Origin: Acidobacteriota bacterium
GTDB taxonomy: Bacteria > Acidobacteriota > Blastocatellia > Pyrinomonadales > Pyrinomonadaceae
Length of the DNA: 64,000 bases
NCBI GenBank assembly: GCA_018269075.1
Contig: JAFDVJ010000064.1
Coordinates: 19,565 to 83,564, forward strand
Direction of reading: 5' to 3'
The position numbers were made by a program, and so were the translations under genes. Numbering within the stretch: the stretch's first letter is position 1; each line of letters starts with the position of its first letter. Positions 17,614 through 27,272 of the stretch are shown here, piece after piece. The notes below the pieces were generated by a model, which did no database searches, was not told the DNA's origin, and saw nothing but the letters and a program-made list of their open reading frames with translations.

Positions 17614-17646
17614 CCCTGCGGTTTTTCGAGCGCCGAAAGATCGCCG
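17614..17646. repeat. Third, short copy of the synthetase 3'-end sequence
   Basis: 33 nt match 18719-18751 at 31 positions (CCTGCGG, TTTTCGAGCGCCGA and AGATCGCCGG blocks). It lies between the AlbA/HATPase gene and the propeller gene, so each of these two genes is flanked by a copy of this sequence. Confidence 0.8.
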
Positions 17647-17660
17647 GCGGCAGATTCTTT

Positions 17661-18683
17661 CTACTTGTGCGGTCTCGGCGCGGAAAGGAATTCTGCTGCC
17701 GGAACGACCAGCAGGGAATCTTCGTATACGAAAAGAAAATTGTCGCCGATCCGCTCGAAGAACCGCAGGTCGGTGCATAGCTCATCGACGTAGCGCGACG
17801 GGTAATAGATGCGGGGGACCGGCCGCGGCGGGTGGTTTTCGATGACGATCTCGTCGGCGATCGTCATTGTCGGCACGTCGAGCAGGAACGTGCGGCCGTT
17901 GTTCGAAATGACGATCGCCGAAGTCTGGTCGATATAAGCCATGTACCCGGCAAAGCAATCTTCATCGCCGAACGGCCAGGGGCAGTCCGCGATCTTCGCG
18001 GTCGGGTAACGGTACCGGGCGATCCGGCCTTCGCCGTCGAGGATCAGAAACTCGCTGCCGTCCGGCGCGAAGGCGGGCGGCGTCGTTTCGAGGAAAGCGT
18101 CTTCCGGTCGATGGATTATCCGCCCGCCGTCGCTTTCGAGCCAGTGAATCGTCTGCCCGTCCTGTCCGGCCGCGATCCAGAGCGCGACGAGGTTCTCGTT
18201 GTTGGTCGGATGAAAAGAAAATAAAGAATCGCCGAACGGGTCTTCGGTCTCGATCCGGTCGAGCACGGTTCGGGCGTCGGCCGCCCGCAATTGAATTTCG
18301 AACTTTTCGTTATGGGTCCTGATTACGCACCAGAAAACGCTTTCGGACCGGTCGAAGTAAACGGCGGGAAAGCCTCTCTCAAAGATCGTCGAATGATCCC
18401 ATCCGAAGCGCGGCGGTTCTTCTTCGTGCAAAACATTTCCCTCGAAATCCAAAAGGATGAGATGGCCGTTGATTCCTCCGGCCAGGGCGATGATGTTTTG
18501 CGAAACGGAAAATGAAACGTCGGAGATGGGCTTTTCGATCGAAAGCCCGGACTTTTGCCCGCTTTGCAGACCGATCGTCGCGATTCGACCCTCCTTGGAT
18601 GAGACGAGAATCAGCGAATTGTTACCGCACAGCCAATACGGGCGGAAACCGAAGGAGTAGACACAGTTACCGGAAATCAGCAT
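17661..18683 (-). CDS. WD40-like beta-propeller protein of unknown function
   Basis: A 340-residue protein with repeated four-strand blade-like segments (for example IIALAGGINGHLILLDFEGN, SEFLILDGEGRIARYRYPTA and SAIVISNNGRTFLLDVPTMT). There is no signal peptide, so it is likely cytoplasmic and used for protein-protein contact. It starts 3 nt after the synthetase stop codon and shares its orientation. It sits within the insertion that separates the synthetase from its displaced 3' end. Its base composition is closer to the chromosome than that of the AlbA gene. No partner can be named. Confidence 0.7.
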   Translation of the reverse strand: MLISGNCVYSFGFRPYWLCGNNSLILVSSKEGRIATIGLQSGQKSGLSIEKPISDVSFSVSQNIIALAGGINGHLILLDFEGNVLHEEEPPRFGWDHSTIFERGFPAVYFDRSESVFWCVIRTHNEKFEIQLRAADARTVLDRIETEDPFGDSLFSFHPTNNENLVALWIAAGQDGQTIHWLESDGGRIIHRPEDAFLETTPPAFAPDGSEFLILDGEGRIARYRYPTAKIADCPWPFGDEDCFAGYMAYIDQTSAIVISNNGRTFLLDVPTMTIADEIVIENHPPRPVPRIYYPSRYVDELCTDLRFFERIGDNFLFVYEDSLLVVPAAEFLSAPRPHK

Positions 18684-18686
18684 TGT

Positions 18687-20936
18687 TTATCCGTGCGCCC
18701 TGCGGACTTCGTCGACCGCCTGCGGGTTTTCGAGCGCCGAGAGATCGCCGGGGTCTTCGCCGAGGTAAGCGGCGCGGATCACGCGGCGCATTACTTTGGC
18801 GTTGCGGGTTTTCGGCAGCGCGCCGACGAAATGGATTCGAGACGGCGCGAGCGGTTTGCCCATATCTTTGACGACCAGCTCGTTGAGCGCGGTGCGGAGC
18901 TCGAAGAGGGAATTCGGCAGCTCGCCGAGGACGCAGAAGGCGATCATCGCCGTCCCCTTCAGTTCATCGGGGACGCCGATCACGGCGGCTTCGGTGACGA
19001 GCGGGTGCGCGACGAGCAGGCTTTCGACCTCGGCCGGCCCGACGCGTTTGCCGGCGACCTTCAGCGTATCGTCCGAGCGTCCCAAAATGTACCAGTGACC
19101 GTCGGCGTCCTCGATCGCCCAGTCGCCGTGGACCCAGATGCCCGGAAAACGCGACCAGTAAGTTTCGAGATAGCGCGCGGGCTCCTGCCAGAAGCCGCGC
19201 GCCATCCCGATCCACGGCTTGCGGATCGCCAGTTCGCCGACGCGCCCGCGCTCGACCGGTTCGCCGGTTTCGCCGAGAATCGCGGCGTCGATGCCCGGAC
19301 ACGGCGCCGGAAACGAGCACGGCTTGATCGGGAGCAGCGGATTGCCCATCAGGATGCCGCCCGAAATCTCGGTGCCGCCGGAATAATTGATGATCGGGAG
19401 CTCCGAGCTGCCGACCGTTTCGAAGAGCCACCACCACGGCGCGGGGTTCCACGGCTCGCCGGTCGAGGCGAACGCGCGCAAATGCGAGAGGTCGTGTCTT
19501 TTCGGGAGATCGTCGCCCTTCGCCGCCAATGCGCGCACCAGCGTCGGCGAGATGCCGAGGATCTCGACCTGATGCCGCGCGCAGAATTCCCACATTCGAT
19601 CGGCGTGCGGGTAGTCGGGCGCGCCGTCGTAAAGACAAACGGTCGCGCCGTTGATGAGCGCGCCGTAGATCAGCCACGGGCCCATCATCCAGCCGATGTC
19701 GGTGACCCACGAAATCCGCGTGCCTGCGCCGACGTCGGTCCCGAACGCCATATCCTGCGCCGCCTTGATCGGAAACCCGCAGTGCGTGTGCGCGATGCCT
19801 TTCGGTTTGCCGGTCGTGCCGGAAGTGTAAAGAATGATCAGCGGGTCTTCGGCCGCGGTCGGCTCGACGCCCGCGAGCCGGTCGAGATTTTCCGCGCCGG
19901 ATTGCAGCAGCAACTGCCACGAGGAGGCTCTGCACTTAAAGCCGGTCGGCGTGCTTTTGACGTCGTAAACCCCGAACGAAACAGCGCCGAAGCCGGCTCC
20001 TCGCGTATTCTGCTCCATCTCTCGGCGGATTTTCTCGATCACTTCGCGCGGCACGTTGTCCCGTTCCATCTGCTCGAAAAAATGGGCCTGTCGTTTTTCG
20101 CTTTCCGCGCGCTGTTTTTCGATGAAGTCGGCTCTTTCCGCGTCCGTCATCCCGGCGAGCCGCGCCCGCATCTGCTCTATTTGCTCGCGCGCCTGCCGCT
20201 CCAATTCTTCGCGGTCGGGGACACGTTTTTTGTGTTGGACGATATAAAGCCTTTCGAGCGTCGGGCATTCCGTGGCGGCTTCGGCGGCGACTTGACACGC
20301 CTCGACGGGCTTCCCGCGCCGCGGAAAGCTGCGAATCGTGAACAGCGCCTTCGCGCCGACCGCCTGCATCCGGCTCGCGATCGCGTCGACGCCGTAGCCC
20401 GAAAAGACCGGGACGGCAATCGCGCCGATCCGGGCGAGCGCGATCAGCAGAACGACGGTTTCGGGGATCATCGGCAGGTGAATCCCGATCGCGTCGCCCT
20501 TTCCGAAGCCTTCGGCGCGCAGGCCGGCCGCGCAGAGCCTGACCTGTTCGAGCAATTCGGCGTAAGACAGGGTTTCGGTGAGCCCGTCCTCGCCTTCCCA
20601 GATCACCGCCGGCCGGTCTTTCGTTTCCGGGTTTTCCGCCCAGCGGTCGACGCACATTTCCGAGATGTTGAGGCCGCCGCCCGCGCACCACGTCGCCCAT
20701 TCGATGCCGCGCGAGGTGTCGAGCAGCTTTTCGTAGGGCGGGTCGAAGCGGATGTCGAGAAATTTCAAAACCTCGCCGGTAAAGCCTTCGACGTCCTCGA
20801 TCGAGCGGCGGTAAAGCTCGTCGAAATCGGCCGCGCCGGTTTGGCGCATAAACTCGGTCAAACGGGCGCGCTCGACGACTTCCGGCGAAGGCGTCCACGC
20901 AACCGGCTGCTGTTCGAAAGGGTTCGGCTCGTTCAT
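18687..20936 (-). CDS. AMP-forming acyl-CoA synthetase (acetyl/propionyl-CoA synthetase-like) with an internal coiled-coil insertion
   Basis: A 749-residue ANL-superfamily ligase that makes acyl-CoA from acid, ATP and CoA. Motifs: P-loop [11 protein letters not shown] (residues 370-380), GGTEISGG near 530, [20 protein letters not shown] with the hinge near 625-645, and the catalytic lysine region [11 protein letters not shown] near 710. Between residues 240 and about 312, where the family normally continues directly, lies a charged, probably coiled-coil segment ([20 protein letters not shown] and similar). Residues ~708-741 are encoded by the sequence that is duplicated at 15659-15762. The acyl substrate is not certain; the enzyme is probably functional. 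Confidence 0.88.
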   Translation of the reverse strand: MNEPNPFEQQPVAWTPSPEVVERARLTEFMRQTGAADFDELYRRSIEDVEGFTGEVLKFLDIRFDPPYEKLLDTSRGIEWATWCAGGGLNISEMCVDRWAENPETKDRPAVIWEGEDGLTETLSYAELLEQVRLCAAGLRAEGFGKGDAIGIHLPMIPETVVLLIALARIGAIAVPVFSGYGVDAIASRMQAVGAKALFTIRSFPRRGKPVEACQVAAEAATECPTLERLYIVQHKKRVPDREELERQAREQIEQMRARLAGMTDAERADFIEKQRAESEKRQAHFFEQMERDNVPREVIEKIRREMEQNTRGAGFGAVSFGVYDVKSTPTGFKCRASSWQLLLQSGAENLDRLAGVEPTAAEDPLIILYTSGTTGKPKGIAHTHCGFPIKAAQDMAFGTDVGAGTRISWVTDIGWMMGPWLIYGALINGATVCLYDGAPDYPHADRMWEFCARHQVEILGISPTLVRALAAKGDDLPKRHDLSHLRAFASTGEPWNPAPWWWLFETVGSSELPIINYSGGTEISGGILMGNPLLPIKPCSFPAPCPGIDAAILGETGEPVERGRVGELAIRKPWIGMARGFWQEPARYLETYWSRFPGIWVHGDWAIEDADGHWYILGRSDDTLKVAGKRVGPAEVESLLVAHPLVTEAAVIGVPDELKGTAMIAFCVLGELPNSLFELRTALNELVVKDMGKPLAPSRIHFVGALPKTRNAKVMRRVIRAAYLGEDPGDLSALENPQAVDEVRRAHG
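18712..18815. repeat. 104-bp direct repeat, copy within the intact synthetase gene
   Basis: 102 of 104 positions are identical to 15659-15762, in the same orientation. It encodes residues ~708-741. The distance between the copies is about 2.95 kb, the size of the putative insert. Confidence 0.93.
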
Positions 20937-20948
20937 AGTTTTTTCGGA

Positions 20949-21074
20949 GTCTTGAGTCCTGAGTCTGAAGTCTTGAGTCCTCGCGGCGGCGGCTCTCTTT
21001 TATCGGTCGCCGGCATCGAAATGCTTCCGCCATCATCAATCGACTTAAGACTTAAGACTCAGGACTCAGGACTT
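20949..21074. repeat. Tandem-armed hairpin, heptamer GAGTCTT family
   Basis: GAGTCTTGAGTCCTGAGTCT and further units are followed by a ~55-nt loop and the inverse (GACTTAAGACTTAAGACTCA, GGACTCAGGACT). It lies upstream of the synthetase gene, so it would be in its leader or promoter region. Confidence 0.85.
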
Positions 21075-21096
21075 TAACTTCAAGTCAAAGCTTAAC

Positions 21097-21128
21097 AAAA
21101 AAGACGAGTTCGTTGAACTCGTCTTTTT
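21097..21128. terminator. Intrinsic terminator
   Basis: AAAAAGACGAGTTC and GAACTCGTCTTTTT form a strong stem with a tiny loop, 31 nt past the stop of the small basic secreted protein on the minus strand. Usable in both directions. Confidence 0.88.
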
Positions 21129-21158
21129 CGATTATGCGGGGAGAGGACGGCTTTTTTA

Positions 21159-21527
21159 TTACAGCCGCCGGCGCGGATAAGAGCGGTCGCGGCGGTAGTT
21201 CTGGCGATCGTGTTTCTGGCGCCAGATGCTCCGGCTCGAACGGTTCAGACGCCGCTGCAAGGCATAACGCTCGCGCCACGTCAGGCGGCCGCCCGAACGG
21301 CGGTAGCGCGACTCGGCGCGGCGGATCTGATACTGCCGTCTTTCGAGCCGATAGGCTTCGCGCCGGTTGAGCCGGCCCGTCCGGATGCCCTGATAGATCC
21401 GCTGCTGCTGACGGCGTTCGCGGCCGTCGATCGTGCGCGACCCCGAGCGCCGCTGCGCGGAAGCGTCGACCGCCAGCCCGGCGACGACGAGGAGAGAGGC
21501 GAAAACCAAACCGATTATTTTCTTCAT
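21159..21527 (-). CDS. Small exported arginine-rich protein
   Basis: 122 residues. A clear signal peptide (MKKIIGLVFASLLVVAGLAV, cleavage near ASA-Q) precedes a mature part that is extremely Arg-, Gln- and Tyr-rich (GIRTGRLNRREAYRLERRQY, QIRRAESRYRRSGGRLTWRE, RYALQRRLNRSSRSIWRQKH). The spacing TGRLNRREAYRLER and GGRLTWRERYALQR makes two helical repeats. Such proteins are common in soil bacteria and have no assigned function. Binding to polyanions (nucleic acid, polysaccharide, polyphosphate) is a guess from charge. A terminator follows. Confidence 0.8.
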   Translation of the reverse strand: MKKIIGLVFASLLVVAGLAVDASAQRRSGSRTIDGRERRQQQRIYQGIRTGRLNRREAYRLERRQYQIRRAESRYRRSGGRLTWRERYALQRRLNRSSRSIWRQKHDRQNYRRDRSYPRRRL

Positions 21528-21805
21528 AATTTTTTACTCCTTGTTCTTCAAACTAACCCTTCCGTAAGAATGAGACGGCCGAATCCGGCAAAGGGTTGAT
21601 CGCTTTTTTCCCGACGGTTCGTCGGCGCGCCCGGCCGTTCGGCATAAGTACAGGCAAAATAAAGTGTTGAAGAAACCGGCGCAAATTTATTATGATATTT
21701 AAAGGGAAACCTGCTTGCCGCCCAATCCGAAAGCGAAAGCCTTCGGGTCTTCTCCGATAAAAAATCAAACCGAAACCGATCGATCCCCGTTCGCCGCGAT
21801 AATTT

Positions 21806-22714
21806 ATGAAATACTGCCCCGCTTGCCGCAGTCAATACACCGACCCGACGCTTCGTTTCTGCCTCCAGGACGGCTCGGTGCTGCAAACGCCCGAGCTCAA
21901 ACAGAGCCAGATCGACACGGTCGCCTTCAGCAATCCGGCGACCGCGCCGCACATCCGGCTGACCGAAGAGATGAATCTCTACGCGCCGCCCGCGCCGGAG
22001 CCCGCGCCCGCCGCCGCGCCCGTGCCGCCGCCCGTTCAGCATCCGGAGCCGCCGTCGATGCCGACCGCCGTCCCGCCGTGGGAAACCAACAAAAACGGCG
22101 CGCCGGCGCGGCTCTGGCTGACCGTCGGGCCGGTCCTGCTGGCCGTCGCGGCGGCCGCGTTCGGCGGCTGGTATTATTTCAAAAATCAGGAAAAACGGCC
22201 CGCCCAGTCCGAAAACCTCGCCGTCGTCTCGACGCCCGCGGCCGCGCCGTCGCCGTCCGCCGAGCCTTCGAAACCGGCGACCAAGGGCGGCTGGACCGAG
22301 TCCGATTCGCCGGCGAACGCCGGTTCGGAAGACGCCAAAAAAGAGATCGCCGCGCTCGTCGAATCGTGGCGCAAGGCGGCCGAAGCGCGTAAAGTAACGG
22401 ATTATCTCGGCCATTACGCCGACAAGATCGATTATTTCGACAAGGAAACGGCGACGCCGGCCGACGTCCGCGCCGAGATGCAGAAGGTTTTCGACAAATA
22501 CAAAAGCGTCGAGGTCACGCTGACCGACGTCCGCGTCGCGGTCAACGCCGACGACACCGCGGCGACGGCCGTTTTCGATAAAGAATGGTCGTATGAGACC
22601 GATAAGGATCTCAGCGAGGGTAAGGCGCATACGCGGCTCCAGTTCGAGAAGAAAGGTACGGAATGGAAGATCGTCGGCGAAACCTACCAGCGCGTTTACT
22701 ATATGGAAAATTAA
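21806..22714 (+). CDS. Zinc-ribbon membrane protein with NTF2/SnoaL-like C-terminal domain
   Basis: 302 residues. An N-terminal zinc ribbon (CPACRSQYTDPTLRFCLQDG; CxxC and then a single further Cys, so the second pair is incomplete) leads to a Pro/Ala-rich linker. A single membrane helix follows near residues 108-124 (LWLTVGPVLLAVAAAAFGGW), then a second Ala/Pro linker and a ~110-residue C-terminal domain. That domain has the NTF2/SnoaL pattern (ESWRKAAEARKVTDYLGHYA and EKKGTEWKIVGETYQRVYYM). The topology puts the C-terminal domain outside. The role is unknown. The next gene starts 18 nt downstream. Confidence 0.8.
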   Translation: MKYCPACRSQYTDPTLRFCLQDGSVLQTPELKQSQIDTVAFSNPATAPHIRLTEEMNLYAPPAPEPAPAAAPVPPPVQHPEPPSMPTAVPPWETNKNGAPARLWLTVGPVLLAVAAAAFGGWYYFKNQEKRPAQSENLAVVSTPAAAPSPSAEPSKPATKGGWTESDSPANAGSEDAKKEIAALVESWRKAAEARKVTDYLGHYADKIDYFDKETATPADVRAEMQKVFDKYKSVEVTLTDVRVAVNADDTAATAVFDKEWSYETDKDLSEGKAHTRLQFEKKGTEWKIVGETYQRVYYMEN

Positions 22715-22732
22715 GCGGGAGCGAACGGATCG

Positions 22733-23239
22733 ATGAGGGGGACGACATTCGAAAAGCGGGTTGCGCGGGCCGTCGACGCGTTTTTCGCCGAAGAAGACGA
22801 CGGCGAAACTTCGCTGACGCGCGCGGGCGAAACGGCGCTGCTCAGAACCGAAACGGCCGCCCGGATCGATGCGAAAGGCGCGCTGTTGGTGAAGATCCTC
22901 AAGCGCGGTTTTCTCTTTTTTCCGGGCGCGCTTTATCTTTTCTTTTTCACGTTCACGGTGCTCGCGTTCGATTTTCTGCGGACGCCGTTCGCGATTATCG
23001 CGATGCTGATCGGCTCTTTTCTGACGATCTTCGGGCTCGGCAGTCTGAAGAACCCGAAGCATCTCGTGATTCCGGCGTCGATCGTTTCCGTCGCGGCGGT
23101 CGCCTTCGCGATTTTCGCGAGCGTCGGCGGGCTGAAGTTCGTGTTCGAATACGGCGTTTATTTCTTCCCGCTCGCTTTGGTCGCGCCGGTGCTCGCGCGG
23201 AACCTCGTCGACCGGACGGACCGCGCGCCGGAAAATTGA
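22733..23239 (+). CDS. Small membrane protein of unknown function
   Basis: 168 residues. A soluble, charged N-terminus (~50 aa) is followed by about four hydrophobic segments (FFPGALYLFFFTFTVLAF, FAIIAMLIGSFLTIFGLG, HLVIPASIVSVAAVAFAIFA and YGVYFFPLALVAPVLA). It starts 18 nt after the zinc-ribbon protein and is likely co-transcribed. No recognised family. Confidence 0.7.
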   Translation: MRGTTFEKRVARAVDAFFAEEDDGETSLTRAGETALLRTETAARIDAKGALLVKILKRGFLFFPGALYLFFFTFTVLAFDFLRTPFAIIAMLIGSFLTIFGLGSLKNPKHLVIPASIVSVAAVAFAIFASVGGLKFVFEYGVYFFPLALVAPVLARNLVDRTDRAPEN

Positions 23240-23370
23240 ATTCGCAAAAAAACGTTTCGGCGGCCGCGATTTTGTGATTTCAAACAAATTGAGGCAGAAT
23301 TTTAGAACACAAAGTTTTTGAGCGCAGTTTCATCTTAAGCTTTGCGGCGCGAAAACGCCGGGAAGAATTT

Positions 23371-24159
23371 ATGGCCGAACTACCTGTCGACATCAAGCTG
23401 CCCGCCAATCTGTTCGCCGGCCGGACCGCGATCGTCACCGGCGCGTCGCGCGGCGTCGGGCGGGCGACCGCGCTCAGGCTCGCCGAAGCCGGCGCGAACG
23501 TCGTCGTCAATTATCTCAAAGAAGAGGAAAAAGCGAACAACGTCGTCGCGCTCTGCAAGGAAAAGGGCCGGGACGCGGTCGCCGTTCAGGGCGACGTTTC
23601 CGAATGGCAGGCCGCGCATAATCTGGCCCACGCGGCGCTCGACAAGTTCGGCCGGATCGACCTGCTCGTCCTCAACGCCGGCATCTGGGAAGGCGCGCCG
23701 ATCGAGGAGATGTCGGAAGAGACGTGGAACAAGGTCATCAACACCAATCTCAAGGCCGCGTGGGCGATGACCAAGGCCTGCGTGCCGGCGATGAAGCGGC
23801 AGGAATCCGGCGCGATCGTGCTCGTCTCGTCGACCGCCGGCCAGCGCGGCGAGGCCAATTATTCCAACTACGCCGCGTCGAAGGGCGGCCAGATCAGCTT
23901 TACGAAGGCGCTCGCCGCCGAGCTCTGCCCGAAGATCCGCGTCAACGCGGTCGCGCCCGGCTGGATCGAAACCGCGATGGTGCGGCCGGTTTTTAAGGAC
24001 GAAAACTACAGGCAGCAGGTCTTGAACTCGATCCCGCTCAAACGGATGGCGCTGACCGACGACGTCGCGCTCTCGATCTGTTTTCTGCTCTCCGACTGGT
24101 CGCGCCACATCACCGGCGAGATTCTCAACATCAACGGCGGCGCGGTCCTCTGCGGGTAA
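23371..24159 (+). CDS. SDR family oxidoreductase (FabG-like)
   Basis: A 262-residue classical short-chain dehydrogenase. Motifs: cofactor-binding TGASRGVGRATA (residues 23-34), NAG (LNAGIWEGAP near 99), the active-site Ser in VSSTAGQRGEANYSNY, and the catalytic YAASK near residue 168. VNAVAPGWIETAM is the usual post-catalytic strand. It probably uses NADP(H). FabG-like or a catabolic 3-hydroxyacyl/alcohol dehydrogenase are equally possible. Confidence 0.92.
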   Translation: MAELPVDIKLPANLFAGRTAIVTGASRGVGRATALRLAEAGANVVVNYLKEEEKANNVVALCKEKGRDAVAVQGDVSEWQAAHNLAHAALDKFGRIDLLVLNAGIWEGAPIEEMSEETWNKVINTNLKAAWAMTKACVPAMKRQESGAIVLVSSTAGQRGEANYSNYAASKGGQISFTKALAAELCPKIRVNAVAPGWIETAMVRPVFKDENYRQQVLNSIPLKRMALTDDVALSICFLLSDWSRHITGEILNINGGAVLCG

Positions 24160-24225
24160 GAAAATTACGAATCGCAAATTTTCCGAAGCATTTCCTTGAT
24201 AAACCCCACGCACCGAAAAACCGTC

Positions 24226-24488
24226 CGCGTACATACGCAACCGCCCCGTGTGCATTCGAAGCCGCCCACCTTACACACGCATCCGCCCCGCGTACATTTG
24301 AATCCGCCCCGCGTACATTTGAATCCGCCCCGCGTACATACGCAACCGCCCACCTTACATGCGTCTCCGCCCCGCGTACATACGCAACCGCCCCGCGTAC
24401 ATTCGTCCCCGCCCCGCGTACACATGCATCCGCCCCGCGTACATAAGCACCCGCCCCGCGTACATACGCAACCGCCCCGGCTTCGAAC
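24226..24488. repeat. 21-bp minisatellite, about 13 units, with a fixed 15-mer and a variable 6-mer
   Basis: Units run CCGCCCCGCGTACAT plus six variable bases (ACGCAA four times; TTGAAT twice; GCGTCT, TCGTCC, AAGCAC and others once). Two units carry CCGCCCACCTTACA instead. In the ACGCAA units, GCGTA-CA-TACGC is a short palindrome. Because 21 is a multiple of 3, several frames stay open as 7-residue peptide repeats; I do not regard these as genes. The array occupies the gap between the SDR and the GH16-like gene; the remaining 170 nt hold nothing I recognise. Confidence 0.9.
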
Positions 24489-24663
24489 GAACGATCGATT
24501 AACCCGGAAAACGGCCGCACCGTGTTTGTCGAAACCCGTTTCTCCGATCGGGCCGTTCGCGGTTTGTCGTTTAAGCTCGCGGTTTGCGGCGCGGCCCGCG
24601 AAGGCTCAAGAAAATTCGGGAAATACCGATATGATTCAGTGTTTATAAAAACACGTAACTCTT

Positions 24664-25371
24664 ATGAATCATCTATCGAAGGCATTCCTGATGCTCGGCT
24701 TCGGTCTTTTTCTGGCCGTCGCGGCCGAGGCGAAAACGCTGATTTTTTCGGGGTTCGAATGGACCGTGCGCGGCAGCGGCTACGGCGCGCCGGGTAAGAA
24801 TTACTGGCGCAGCGACAACGTCTGGCTCGACGAGCTCGGCCGGCTCCATCTCGCGATCCGCAAGATCGACGGCAAATGGACCTGCGCCGAGCTTTCGACG
24901 ACCAGAAAATTTCTCTACGGCAAATATTCGTTCAAGGTCATCGGCCGGCTCGACCAACTCGACCGCAACGTCGTCCTCGGGCTCTTCAACTACCCGGTCG
25001 AGCCCGCCAAACAGGGCCTCGGCGAGATCGACATCGAGTTCGCCCGCTGGGGCAATCCCGGCACCGGGAACGGGAATTTCACGGTCTGGTCGGACAAGGT
25101 CGCGGGGCGATCCGTGACGAAGAGCTTTCCGTTCGACCTGACCGGCACCTACACCCGGCACGATTTCACCCGGACGGCGCAGAGCGTTTTCTTTCAATCG
25201 TTTTACGGCCACACCGAAAAGAACGAGATCTTTCGCTGGAACTACACGGGAACCGACGTTTCGGCGACGCCGATGCCGATCTATCTCAATTTCTGGCTCT
25301 TTCGCGGGCTCGCGCCGAGCGACGGGCGGGATGCCGAGATCGTCGTCAGCGAGGTGAGCTATCTGCCCTGA
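24664..25371 (+). CDS. Secreted glycoside hydrolase family 16-like protein
   Basis: 235 residues. The signal peptide runs MNHLSKAFLMLGFGLFLAVA with cleavage near AEA-K. The GH16 jelly-roll signature is present: the active-site strand GEIDIEFARWG near residues 120-130 (E-x-D-x-x-E) and LSTTRKFLYGKYSFKVIGRL before it. GH16 enzymes hydrolyse beta-1,3/1,4-glucans, agarose or carrageenan; which one is not clear. The protein is slightly shorter than typical. It stands alone. Confidence 0.82.
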   Translation: MNHLSKAFLMLGFGLFLAVAAEAKTLIFSGFEWTVRGSGYGAPGKNYWRSDNVWLDELGRLHLAIRKIDGKWTCAELSTTRKFLYGKYSFKVIGRLDQLDRNVVLGLFNYPVEPAKQGLGEIDIEFARWGNPGTGNGNFTVWSDKVAGRSVTKSFPFDLTGTYTRHDFTRTAQSVFFQSFYGHTEKNEIFRWNYTGTDVSATPMPIYLNFWLFRGLAPSDGRDAEIVVSEVSYLP

Positions 25372-25485
25372 GACGAAGCGAAGTTACGGCCGGCGCATCG
25401 GGCCTAATTTATCTGATTAAATAATTTCATTCGCGAAATCCGCCCTCAAACAGGCGTTTCGGAGTAAAATGTTCGCGGGAAAATT

Positions 25486-26550
<1,065 letters not shown>

Positions 26551-26753
26551 AAACGCGGCGGCAAATTATTTCGTTCTTATGTGTTCCAGATGACAAACGG
26601 CCGCGGTTTCCGGTGCTAACCTGATGATTACGGTCAGCGATGATCGTACGAACATTTCGATTATATTTTTACTGAACTCGGGTCTTGTCGGCGGGCGTCC
26701 TCCGGCGGGGCCCGAAACTTTTTGCAAGCTTCGATAGCGGCGGTTTCGATTTC

Positions 26754-26895
26754 AACGCGAAGGCGCGAAGGCGCGAAGACGCGAAGATATTTTCGGGAAA
26801 ATATTTCGTCAATGAAAAGGCTCGTCTGTTCGGAAAATTTTACGCCGTCGAAAACAAACCAATAAATCCCTGCGTCTGCGCGTCTTCGCGTTAAA
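26754..26895. repeat. Tandem-armed hairpin, octamer GCGCGAAG family
   Basis: AACGCGAAGGCGCGAAGGCG and further units have their inverse at the right end (GCGTCTGCGCGTCTTCGCGTT). It lies within the dead ppa gene. Confidence 0.85.
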
Positions 26896-26951
26896 CCCGA
26901 AATCATAGGGAAAGCCGTGACCGGCCGCGAGCACGCCCCGGAGCAAGAAAA

Positions 26952-27133
26952 CGTGAATTCGACGTAAGAATCGGCGACGGACGGAGCGCCGGCATCTCGG
27001 CCGGCAAACGCCGCGCCAGCGGCGTCAACCCGCTTCATATCCCTTAATATCTTTGAAAATGAAGCGCTGTTTGCGTTTTTCAAACGCATTGCCGGCAAGA
27101 TGCCGGCGTTCCGTCCTTATGTCGAACTCAGGT
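26952..27133. mobile_element. 182-bp MITE with terminal inverted repeats and 7-bp target duplication
   Basis: AAGAAAA flanks the element on both sides (26945-26951 and 27134-27140). The ends are inverted copies of TGARTTCGACRTAAGRA (14 of 17 match). The inside (26979-27116) is a long inverted repeat beginning GGACGGAGCGCCGGCATC. There is no coding capacity. Precise removal restores the ppa reading frame, which marks it as a real insertion. It is a non-autonomous element; the transposase that moves it is not in this window. Confidence 0.9.
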
Positions 27134-27272
27134 AAGAAAAGGCCGCGTTCCTCGTCGAACGCGTATTTGTTGCGCGAATTTTTCGGCGTTTCGATGACGA
27201 CGTTCAGATCGCGCCCGTTTCGGCGTCGAACGGAGCGAGCTTTTCGTAAATGTTCGGCGGATGCTTTTTTAT

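Larger units (their letters stand above)
26661..27272 (-). pseudogene. ppa: Disrupted inorganic pyrophosphatase gene
   Basis: The minus strand carries pieces of a family I pyrophosphatase: KKHPPNIYEKLAPFDAETG from 27272, a frameshift, then DLNVVIETPKNSRNKYAFDE and RGLF. Next comes a 182-bp insert, and then LLRGVLAAGHGFPYDFGF down to 26893. Removing the insert with one copy of its 7-bp target duplication joins GLF to LLRGVL in frame. After PYDFGF a second repeat (26754-26895) interrupts or replaces the middle. Only a short tail (TAAIEACKKFRA) may remain beyond it. The start codon position now reads ATA. The gene is dead in at least three ways. Confidence 0.88.

Noticed and set aside
15763..18686. 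Integrase or recombinase expected in the insertion
   Set aside because: No such gene or remnant in any frame; only the AlbA/HATPase and propeller genes fit.
24226..24488. CRISPR-like array
   Set aside because: Repeat period of 21 with only six variable bases is too short for spacers, and no cas genes are present.
24196..24648. Open frame with PPRVHTQ-type 7-residue repeats
   Set aside because: The 21-bp repeat period keeps several frames open on both strands; no ribosome site, and codon use unlike neighbouring genes.
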